Source of the DNA: Dehalococcoidia bacterium
GTDB lineage: Bacteria; Chloroflexota; Dehalococcoidia; Lucifugimonadales; UBA3495
DNA: 64,000 bases
NCBI GenBank assembly: GCA_022827095.1
Contig: JAJDTP010000016.1
Coordinates: forward strand, 1 to 64,000
Direction of reading: 5' to 3'
The translations under genes and the position numbers were made by a program. The notes under the pieces are model-generated. The model searched no databases. It saw only the letters and a list, made by a program, of their open reading frames with translations, and had not been told where the DNA came from. Within the stretch, counting starts at the first letter, position 1. Every line of letters starts with the position of its first letter. This document shows positions 57,467 through 64,000 of this stretch, one piece after another.

Positions 57467-59332
57467 ATGTACGTAATCGGAACCGCCGGCCACGTTGACC
57501 ACGGCAAATCCACCCTGGTCAAGGCCCTCACCGACATTGACCCCGACCGCCTTCCCGAAGAGAAGGAACGGGAGATGACCGTCGACCTTGGCTTTGCCTG
57601 GATGACTTTGCCCAGCGGCCGGGAGGTCAGCATCGTCGACGTGCCCGGACACGAGCGGTTCATCAAGAACATGCTGGCCGGCGTCGGCGCCATCGACCTC
57701 GCCATGCTCATCGTCGCCGCCGACGAGAGCGTCATGCCCCAGACCCGTGAGCATCTGGCGATCCTCGACATCCTGCGTATCCGACGCGGCCTGGTAGTCA
57801 TCACCAAGGTTGACCTGGTCGACGAGGAGTTGGTGGAACTGGTCAAGGCGGAGGTTGAGGACACCCTGGTTGGCACCGCCTTCGAGGGTTGCCCCATGGC
57901 GCCGGTGTCCGCCTACACCGGCGAGGGCATCGACGACCTGAAGGCGATGATCGATGACATCCTGAACGACACCGAGACCCGCCGGGACCTGGGTCGCCCA
58001 CGCCTGCCCATCGATCGCTGCTTCACGGTGAGCGGGTTTGGGACCGTGATCACCGGCACGCTGATCGACGGCGCAGTGGCCGTGGGACAGCAGATCGAGC
58101 TGGCTCCTTCCGGTCGGCAGGCGCGGATTCGTGGGCTGCAGAGCCACAAGTCGCGTCTCGATGCCGCCGCTCCCGGCGTGCGGCTGGCCCTGAACCTGTC
58201 CGGTATCTCCCGCGACGACGTCATGCGCGGCGAGGTGCTCACCAACCCGGGCTGGCTGCGCCCCACCCGTCGCTTCGACGCCAACCTGCGCATGGTGAAG
58301 GGCGCGCCCCACGCGCTGAAACACAACGAGGGCGTGACCTTCCACCTGTTCACCAGCGAGACCACCGGCCGGGTCCGCCTCCTTGACGCCGACCGCCTCC
58401 AGCCCGGCAGTGAGGGGTGGGTCCAGGTCCTGCTCGACGAGCCGATGCCCATGGTCAAGGGCGATTTCTTCGTCCTCCGCTCCTCCGAGGATACCCTGGG
58501 CGGCGGACAGATCGCCGACCCCAACCCCCGCCGGCGGCACCGCCGTTTCGCTCCTGACGTACTGGAACGGCTTACCACTTTGGACGCCGGGGCCAGCGAG
58601 GACGTCATCCTCACCATCGCCGACCAGATGGGTCCGTGCGACCTCAGGACCCTTTCGCAACGCTCCAACATCTCTGAAGAAGAGATCCTTGAGCGCCTCG
58701 GCGTCTTGATCGAAGCGGAGGAGATCGTAGCCTTGGGCGAAATGGGCGCTCAGGGTGACGCGGTGGTCTATTCACGGCGTGGGTGGGACATTCTGCGCAA
58801 CCAGGCCCAGGTCGCGTTGCAGGCGTATCACAACCAGTACCCCCTGCGGCGGGGAGCGCCTCCGCAAGAATTGCGCAGCCGGCTGCGTGTTTCCCAGCCC
58901 GTGTACCTGCGTGCCGCCGCGAGGCTGGTCGATGAAGGGGCAATCGTCGACGACAGCGGCGTGGTGCGGACGCCGGACCATCGCGTGGAGCTCAACGACG
59001 GACAGCAATCGGAAATCGCCGATTACCTGGCCACCCTGGCCGCCGAGCCCTGGTCGCCACCCACCGACCGCCCGGTGGATCCGGAACTGCTGGCCCACCT
59101 CCAGGAACGGGGTGACGTGGTCAAGGTCAACGAGGCGGTGGTGTTCACCACGGCGGCCTACGAGGACATGGCCGGCCGCATCGTGGAACACCTCAACGCC
59201 AACGGCAGCGTGACTGTGGCCGACGCGCGCACCATTTTCGGCACCAGCCGCAAGTACGTCCTCCCTTTGTTGGAATACCTGGACCAGCAGCGCATCACCC
59301 GTCGCGTCGGCGACGAACGCGTGCTGCGGTAG
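57467..59332 (+). CDS. selB: SelB-like translation GTPase
   Basis: 621 aa. G1 motif [13 protein letters not shown] near residue 5, G3 DVPGHE, G4 as TKVD. Two OB-like domains follow, then four C-terminal winged helices (about 375-620) as in SelB, which bind SECIS RNA. The switch I segment reads EREMTVDLG where canonical SelB has RGITIDLG, so the usual Gly is Glu. Known role: deliver selenocysteinyl-tRNA. No selA, selD, tRNA-Sec or obvious UGA-Sec ORF is in the window. Start ATG 57467; downstream neighbour is a HEPN-like gene. Confidence 0.9.
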   Translation: MYVIGTAGHVDHGKSTLVKALTDIDPDRLPEEKEREMTVDLGFAWMTLPSGREVSIVDVPGHERFIKNMLAGVGAIDLAMLIVAADESVMPQTREHLAILDILRIRRGLVVITKVDLVDEELVELVKAEVEDTLVGTAFEGCPMAPVSAYTGEGIDDLKAMIDDILNDTETRRDLGRPRLPIDRCFTVSGFGTVITGTLIDGAVAVGQQIELAPSGRQARIRGLQSHKSRLDAAAPGVRLALNLSGISRDDVMRGEVLTNPGWLRPTRRFDANLRMVKGAPHALKHNEGVTFHLFTSETTGRVRLLDADRLQPGSEGWVQVLLDEPMPMVKGDFFVLRSSEDTLGGGQIADPNPRRRHRRFAPDVLERLTTLDAGASEDVILTIADQMGPCDLRTLSQRSNISEEEILERLGVLIEAEEIVALGEMGAQGDAVVYSRRGWDILRNQAQVALQAYHNQYPLRRGAPPQELRSRLRVSQPVYLRAAARLVDEGAIVDDSGVVRTPDHRVELNDGQQSEIADYLATLAAEPWSPPTDRPVDPELLAHLQERGDVVKVNEAVVFTTAAYEDMAGRIVEHLNANGSVTVADARTIFGTSRKYVLPLLEYLDQQRITRRVGDERVLR

Positions 59333-59353
59333 CACGGTATAAAGAGAGCCGTC

Positions 59354-59725
59354 ATGTTGACCGGGGAACATTCTCAAACGGCGCAAGATTTTCTGTCCGC
59401 TTCGGATTCGGAATTTGCCGCGGGCGACATTTTGCAGGGCGCCGAGAAACTGTGGGGCGCTGCCGCCCACGCCGTAATGGCCATTGCCCAACAGCGCGGG
59501 TGGCGTTTCGGCGATCATCGCGCGCTGCAGGCCGCCGCCAATCGCCTGGCCGATGAACTGCGCGAGCCGAGGCTGGCCGAACAATTCGGCCTCGCGCAGA
59601 AGTTTCACGCCAACTTCTACCATGACTTCATGCAAGATTACGAAATAGAACGCGACCGCCCTGCGGTCCATCTTTTCGTCAACCGCGTATTGTCGCTGCC
59701 CGAATTGCCGCCGGTCGGTTGCTAG
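59354..59725 (+). CDS. HEPN/PaREP1-like protein
   Basis: 123 aa, helical. The pattern FAAGDILQGAEKLWGAAAHAVMAIAQQRGW, HRALQAAANRLADELREPRLAEQF, then KFHANFYHDFMQDYEIERDR matches PaREP1/HEPN-type. HEPN proteins are often RNases or parts of toxin-antitoxin pairs. The canonical RxxxxH motif is not clearly present, so it may not be active. Its stop is adjacent to the nurA start with no gap, and it follows the selB-like gene by 21 bp. Confidence 0.72.
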   Translation: MLTGEHSQTAQDFLSASDSEFAAGDILQGAEKLWGAAAHAVMAIAQQRGWRFGDHRALQAAANRLADELREPRLAEQFGLAQKFHANFYHDFMQDYEIERDRPAVHLFVNRVLSLPELPPVGC

Positions 59726-60952
59726 ATGGCGTTGGACTTCGGCCAAACGGCCCGCCAGATGATGTCCGCCATGGGCAACCTGTCCACCACCGCGCGGTCG
59801 CGCCGGCAAAGGTTCGCCGACACCCTGGACCGCGCACTGGCGATAACCCCCGATGACGCTGCCCAGCGCACCGCGTCGGCGGCCAACCGCCCCTTCATCG
59901 CGGCGCGCACCGGACCCGAGGGGTTGCTCGATACCATCCCGCCTTCGCCAGCCCCACCCGATTGGACGGCGGTCTCCGTTGACGGCTCCCACATCGACGT
60001 GGACCGCCACCTGCCGCTGCGCTGCTACCTCATCAACCTGGGCGGATGTGCAATAACTTACGGCGCCAACCCCGATTGCCAGTTTTTCAGCGAACCCACC
60101 CTCGCCACTGGCGACGCCGACCTCTACCTGCGGCCCGACGACGGGTCCAACGCAGAAACGCCCGTCTCTGGCGCGCTGCTCGGCGCGCTGCGGACGGTGC
60201 GGGAGGTGGAGCGGATGGCCGACGCTGTTGAAGCAGCGCCTCCAACCATGCCTGTCCTGGCGCTCCTGGACGGCACCCTCGCCTTCTGGGACATCCAGCG
60301 CGGGAACTATCCCAGGTACGTGGTTGAAATCCTGGTGAATGGTCGCCTGCGCACCGCATTGGCCCGGCTACGCGAGGCTTCCCGCAGCCGTCGCCCTGTG
60401 GCCCTGGCTGCCTACACCTCGCGGCCTCAAACTACCGAGGTGGCCGGAGCCGTGCGCGCCTGCCTGTGCGTCAGCAACCCGGTGGAGTGCACCCGACGCT
60501 GCAGCGCCCGCCGCTCCGACCTGGCCCAGTGCGACAGCGCGGCCGGCTTCGACGACCGCGAATTGTTCGACGCCCTGCTGGAACCGGGCCACCGCTCGCC
60601 CCTCTACCAAACCGGCCGCCGCGCGTCGCATTTCGCTTTGGACCTGGCGGTGGGCGCCGAGTGGAGTCGGTTCTACTACGTGAACGGCGGCACCGAAGTC
60701 GCCCGCGTTGAGGTGCCCGACTGGGTCGCTGAGGACCCCGACCTGCTCGCGTTGAGCCACGCCATGCTGGCGAAACAGTGTGAACTCGGGCTGGGTTATC
60801 CCGTGGTAATCTCGGAAGCCCACGAGCAGGCCGTCGTGAGCGGACGCGACCGCGAGGAGTTCCGCAAGCTGACGCTCATGCTGATGGAGCAAAACGGGTT
60901 GCCGACCCCTGAATCGGCAAAGACCTTTTCGAAACGACTGCCCTGGGCGTGA
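59726..60952 (+). CDS. nurA: NurA domain nuclease
   Basis: 408 aa. The NurA fold, 5'-3' exonuclease that works with the HerA helicase in DNA-end resection. Metal-binding aspartates: Asp86 in VSVDGSHI and Asp182 in LLDGTLAFW. It reads FALDLAVGAEWSRFYYVN near the C-terminal part and PVVISEAHEQAVV at the end, with the conserved EAH motif. No herA is near. Starts directly after the HEPN-like gene. Alternatives: standalone NurA-like nuclease for another complex. Confidence 0.88.
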   Translation: MALDFGQTARQMMSAMGNLSTTARSRRQRFADTLDRALAITPDDAAQRTASAANRPFIAARTGPEGLLDTIPPSPAPPDWTAVSVDGSHIDVDRHLPLRCYLINLGGCAITYGANPDCQFFSEPTLATGDADLYLRPDDGSNAETPVSGALLGALRTVREVERMADAVEAAPPTMPVLALLDGTLAFWDIQRGNYPRYVVEILVNGRLRTALARLREASRSRRPVALAAYTSRPQTTEVAGAVRACLCVSNPVECTRRCSARRSDLAQCDSAAGFDDRELFDALLEPGHRSPLYQTGRRASHFALDLAVGAEWSRFYYVNGGTEVARVEVPDWVAEDPDLLALSHAMLAKQCELGLGYPVVISEAHEQAVVSGRDREEFRKLTLMLMEQNGLPTPESAKTFSKRLPWA

Positions 60953-60962
60953 ATTCGATCCT

Positions 60963-61066
60963 CTTACATCGATATACAGGATGAACCGGATTTATTGATT
61001 GAAAACGGCCGAGATGCCCTGTTTATGCCAAGTGCATCCTGTGTATCCTGTGCATCGATGTGAACC
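60963..61066. repeat. Family C inverted-repeat element
   Basis: Ends TTACATCGATATACAGGATG and GTATCCTGTGCATCGATGTG enclose about 65 bp. A homologue of the element at 15945. It fills the gap between nurA and the CinA-domain gene. Confidence 0.75.
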
Positions 61067-61083
61067 CGAATGGAGGTCTCTTT

Positions 61084-61569
61084 ATGGGCGAACTGCAAGA
61101 CTTGGCCGCGTCGGTTGCGGCTGTGCTAAAGGAACGCGGAGATACCCTAGCGGTATCGGAATCTTCGTGCGGCGGGTTGATTTCCGCCGCCCTCGTATCG
61201 ATCCCCGGCGCGTCCGACTACTACGTCGGCGGGTCGGTTGTGTACACGCGGGTGGCCCAGGCCGGTCTGTTGCAGGTGCCCGAGTCCGCCATGGAGGGCC
61301 ATCGCGCCAGCACGGAGTACTACGCTCTGCTCAACGCCCGCACGTCACGGGAACGGCTGGGGACGACCTGGGCCCTGGCCGAAACCGGCGCCAGCGGACC
61401 CACCGGCAACCGCTACGGCGACAACTACGGTCACGCCTGCTTCGGCGTCGCCGGCCCGGTGGAACGCTCCCAGACCCTGGAAACCGGCAGCCCCGACCGC
61501 GAGGCCAACATGTGGGAGTTCGCCCGAACCGCCCTGGCCCTGCTGGAGGACGCCCTGAAAGCGGCGTAG
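61084..61569 (+). CDS. CinA C-terminal domain protein (PncC-like amidase)
   Basis: 161 aa, only the CinA/NMN amidohydrolase domain. TLAVSESSCGGLISAALVSIPGASDYYVGGSVVYT at the start matches the family, with AETGASGPTGNRYG later. Known function: deamidation of nicotinamide mononucleotide. Start ATG 61084 with GGAGG; the 5' end overlaps the family C element by none. Downstream is a small coiled-coil membrane protein on the same strand. Confidence 0.9.
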   Translation: MGELQDLAASVAAVLKERGDTLAVSESSCGGLISAALVSIPGASDYYVGGSVVYTRVAQAGLLQVPESAMEGHRASTEYYALLNARTSRERLGTTWALAETGASGPTGNRYGDNYGHACFGVAGPVERSQTLETGSPDREANMWEFARTALALLEDALKAA

Positions 61570-61619
61570 TTCATGCGTTGCGTGTTAAAATGGCACTGGA
61601 GTCTCCATTGGAGTAACCG

Positions 61620-61964
61620 ATGATCGCACGCAACGCACAAACTATCGTCGCAATAGCAGCGATCCTGACCTTCCTGGTTATAGCGCTGGTGCCGGCCGCC
61701 AGTGGTCTCTATTGGCTGGTGCAACTCAACAGCAAAGTGGATTACCTTCAGGCCGAACTGGAGGACACTCAGGTGGAAATCCACGACATCCGCCAGGAAG
61801 TCCAGGACACTCGCCGGGAACTGCTGCTTGCCATTGAGCAGTCGGAAAATCGCATTCTTGACGCTCTGGTTAATCACTCCCACGACGAACGGGGCAACGC
61901 TATTTTCACCCGTCCGGTCCGGGCATCGGGCCAGCCAGGTACGCCGACAACTCCTCCGCGCTAG
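61620..61964 (+). CDS. Coiled-coil single-pass membrane protein
   Basis: 114 aa: one TM helix (IVAIAAILTFLVIALVPAAS, residues about 9-30), then a coiled coil (LNSKVDYLQAELEDTQVEIHDIRQEVQDTRRELLLAIEQSENRI). SD GGAG. Its last 59 bp overlap the 3' end of the convergent gluzincin-like gene (61906-61964). No family recognised. Confidence 0.6.
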   Translation: MIARNAQTIVAIAAILTFLVIALVPAASGLYWLVQLNSKVDYLQAELEDTQVEIHDIRQEVQDTRRELLLAIEQSENRILDALVNHSHDERGNAIFTRPVRASGQPGTPTTPPR

Positions 61965-63219
61965 TAAACTGGGCAGCGGTGCGTAGGAAATCGGCCAGGG
62001 TCGGGCTGCGCCGCCGTAGCTCTTCTATCTGCTGGCCAATCACGCTCACGCCGGCAGCGCCGGTATCCGCATACGTACCGTGGAAGGCGAAGTACGCCTG
62101 GTTCAGCTTGCGCAGCCGGTACCCGTGAGCCACGAATCGCTTGCGCCGCTCCTCCATGTACGCCTCGGCCTGATCCACCTCGCCGGCTGCCAGCAGCTCA
62201 TCGACGCGGATCCTGGTGGCGCGCATCTCTTCCTGGAAATCGAAGGGGGGCGGATCGTTGCCCGACTCGCTGCCCGCAGCCGGCGCATTGTGCAGATGCC
62301 CACCCGGCGAACCGGGGGCGTGCCGGTCCAGCCGCTCCCTCGCCAGTTCGCCGATCTCCCGGCCGGCTATATTGGCCACCGTCTCGTTCATCGCCGTCAC
62401 GTCCCCGCCCTGGAAATACCGGCGACCCAAGGGCCGGAACCACAGCCAGTGGTGCACCCACTCGTGGGCGGCAACCTCCAGGGCGAAATCCAGGCCCGCG
62501 TAGGGAATCGCAATGGACGGGTACAGCGCGATGCCCCCGGTGTTCACCACCACGGCTGAGAGGTCCGTTTGCTCTTCCACCTGAGATTCGATGCGGTCCC
62601 GTTCCTTGTTGGTCAGGCCCGTTTGCATGGTCACGTTGTCCTGTCGCACGATGCGGTCGCGCGGGGACGTGACCAGGATCGTCGGGGACCCGGACAAAAC
62701 GGTGTCCACCGGCGGGAACGGGCCGGTCACGGCCCAAAAGCCCAACGACTGCAGGCTTTCCGCTATGGCTGTTTCCAGGGTCTCTTCGACAGCCGGGCGC
62801 AGTTGGCCCTGGCGTTCCAGAAGTCGGTTCCGCTGTTCTCGCAGGGAAGAGACGTCGTCGAGAGCGGTTGTCATCCCTGCTTGCAGTTCCAGGAGTTGAC
62901 GTTCGATAGACCACAGCGATCGGCTGACCGCGAAAAATTCGTGCGCGTCTGCCACCCGTTGTTCACGTCCGAAATCCAATGGCAGGGTAGATGGTCTGTT
63001 TAGCAATCTTCTGATCCATTTGTCGGGCAGGTTGGCCAACTCCCATTCCGCCGTGCTGAACCGGTAGGGGGCGGCCGCGAAGGTCACCGCGCTCCGCTCA
63101 AAGCCCGCCATCGGGACGAGCGCCGCGCAGACGCAACACAGGACAACCACCCGCCAGTACGTCCGTGTCCAGGGCCCAAGGGGAGGCCGCTTCGTTGGAG
63201 TGGTTTCGTGGTGGTTCAT
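61906..63219 (-). CDS. Membrane-anchored gluzincin-like metallopeptidase
   Basis: 437 aa. One N-terminal membrane helix (VVVLCCVCAALVPMAGF) precedes a large exported part. Zinc motif HEWVH (His252, Glu253, His256) with the third ligand in NETVANIAG (Glu279 region), the gluzincin pattern. A helical segment follows (residues 330-410). The N-terminal part after the TM (residues 55-170) contains a coiled coil LWSIERQLLELQAG. Substrate unknown. Convergent, overlapping the coiled-coil gene by 59 bp. Confidence 0.82.
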   Translation of the reverse strand: MNHHETTPTKRPPLGPWTRTYWRVVVLCCVCAALVPMAGFERSAVTFAAAPYRFSTAEWELANLPDKWIRRLLNRPSTLPLDFGREQRVADAHEFFAVSRSLWSIERQLLELQAGMTTALDDVSSLREQRNRLLERQGQLRPAVEETLETAIAESLQSLGFWAVTGPFPPVDTVLSGSPTILVTSPRDRIVRQDNVTMQTGLTNKERDRIESQVEEQTDLSAVVVNTGGIALYPSIAIPYAGLDFALEVAAHEWVHHWLWFRPLGRRYFQGGDVTAMNETVANIAGREIGELARERLDRHAPGSPGGHLHNAPAAGSESGNDPPPFDFQEEMRATRIRVDELLAAGEVDQAEAYMEERRKRFVAHGYRLRKLNQAYFAFHGTYADTGAAGVSVIGQQIEELRRRSPTLADFLRTAAQFTSAEELSAYLAGPMPGPDG

Positions 63220-63273
63220 GGGTTTGCAACCGTGCGACGATCCTCACGCGTACCCAGTTTGCGGCGGGGAAAC

Positions 63274-63383
63274 GTCAGAAGCAGGATTTTCAAGATTTGA
63301 GGATTATCAGGATTGGAACCGTTCGGTGATGGAACTCTCCCAATCCTGCCCAATTATAAAATCCCGTAAATCCTGCTTCTGAC
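63274..63383. repeat. Family B inverted-repeat element, copy 3 (interior inverted)
   Basis: Same outer flanks (TACCCAGTTTGCGG and GATTTACGAAAGCGGGTA) as copy 1 at 26389, in the same orientation, but the 85-bp interior is its reverse complement (GGAACCGTTCGGTGATGGA here against TCCATCACCGAACGGTCCC there). It lies in the 267-bp gap 63220-63486. Confidence 0.85.
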
Positions 63384-63486
63384 GATTTACGAAAGCGGGT
63401 ACGCTTGAGTGCGCCGATCCAATAGCCCCGCTCCGATGGGAGTGCTAGAATACCTTGGTGTCCCATCCTCGTCCTGGAGCAAGCTC

Positions 63487-64000
63487 ATGAGCACCTCATC
63501 ATCGTCATCGCAACGCCGTAAGCGCGTTTATACCAAGTACGGCGACCAGGGCGAAACCAGTTTGCTCTACGGTGGCCGCGTCTCCAAGGCCAACCCGCAC
63601 ACCGAGGCCTACGGTATAACCGACGAGGCGGTCAGCCTCATGGGCCTCGCCCGCGCCCTCACCGACGACGACAAGGTCAAGAACATCCTGCGTGACCTGC
63701 AGCGCGAACTGTTCACCGTCGCCGCCGAGTTGGCCACCGACCCCGAGAAGTACGACCTGTTCCACCAGCACTTCACCCCCGTCACCGAGCAAATGGTGGA
63801 CAACCTGGAAGAGACCATCGACGAACTGGAAACGCATTTCCAGATGCCCCAGGTGTTCATCCTGCCCGGCGGCACGCCCTCATCGTCGGCCATGGACTCC
63901 GCCCGCACCGTGATCCGCACCGCCGAGCGCCGCGTGGTGGCACTGGCCGAGGTCGACGGCCTGACCAATCCGCTGATCCTCGCCTACCTGAACCGCCTGG
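63487..64000 (+). CDS. Cob(I)alamin adenosyltransferase, PduO type, 3' end cut by window edge
   Basis: 171 residues visible. Starts MSTSSSSSQRRKRVYTKYGD with SD GGAG eight bases before the ATG at 63487. Motifs: YTKYGDQGETSLLYGGRVSK (ATP-binding), AYGITDEAVSLMG, FILPGGTPSSSAMDSARTVIR and ERRVVALAEVDG, the MMAB/PduO-type adenosyltransferase, which makes adenosylcobalamin from cob(I)alamin and ATP. The frame runs off the window, so no stop is seen. The family end YLNRLSD begins just at base 63988. Confidence 0.95.
   Translation, partial: MSTSSSSSQRRKRVYTKYGDQGETSLLYGGRVSKANPHTEAYGITDEAVSLMGLARALTDDDKVKNILRDLQRELFTVAAELATDPEKYDLFHQHFTPVTEQMVDNLEETIDELETHFQMPQVFILPGGTPSSSAMDSARTVIRTAERRVVALAEVDGLTNPLILAYLNRL

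Noticed and set aside
57467-59332. Selenoprotein genes with in-frame TGA
   Set aside because: Looked for frames broken by a single TGA near redox enzymes; none of the oxidoreductases here shows such a break. The SelB-like gene is thus reported alone.

Overview
The window is GC-rich, densely coded DNA from a bacterial chromosome. It most resembles a Chloroflexota genome, probably of the SAR202/Dehalococcoidia type. This rests on several F420- or flavin-dependent luciferase-like oxidoreductases, three CaiB/BaiF CoA-transferase domains, an MmgE/PrpD protein, a Zn-ribbon/thiolase-fold pair, paired MoeA proteins and a SelB-like GTPase, together with ordinary lipoate, aromatic amino acid and purine genes. 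The assignment is inferred from gene content. No rRNA or tRNA gene was seen.

Layout. 1-2.8 kb: 3' end of an aldo/keto reductase, an F420-type oxidoreductase, an orphan HigA-like regulator and two small membrane proteins. 2.8-6.9 kb: minus-strand run tyrA-aroA-gmk-lipA. 7.0-10.6 kb: MFS transporter, then two paralogous small proteins, each with its own repeat element, near-consensus promoter and terminator, then a glutaredoxin-thioredoxin reductase fusion. 10.7-26.3 kb: BrnT-like toxin locus, catabolic genes (CoA-transferases, SMP-30 protein, DUF35/thiolase pair), two MidA-type methyltransferases, a giant BNR-repeat protein and a cupin. 26.5-34.4 kb: MoeA, MoeA-PBP fusion, TPR protein, MFS transporter, a short RelA/SpoT protein with a partner, and a CoxE-like VWA protein. 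34.7-38.4 kb: S49 peptidase, membrane protein and lipoprotein operon. 38.8-44.4 kb: oxidoreductase, RidA, trpG, VOC protein, RelE-like toxin with a TPR protein, and trpE behind a tRNA-Trp T-box. 44.4-49.7 kb: Phd-PIN-DUF6884-GIY-YIG cassette, quinone oxidoreductase, PrpD, frameshifted hicA and a double-domain hicB. 49.7-64 kb: L-2-hydroxyglutarate oxidase, purA, DoxX, LLM oxidoreductase, alcohol dehydrogenase, DUF3800, SelB-like factor, HEPN-like protein, NurA, CinA domain, a gluzincin-like peptidase and a partial cobalamin adenosyltransferase.

Common threads are catabolism of CoA-activated and oxygenated organics, molybdenum and cobalamin cofactor supply, and an unusual number of toxin-antitoxin-like loci (six plus a HEPN-like gene in 64 kb). 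At least four families of short inverted-repeat elements fill the intergenic gaps. The most novel-looking loci are the twin small-protein units (8.26-9.30 kb) and the four-gene Phd-PIN-DUF6884-GIY-YIG cassette (44.4-46.3 kb).
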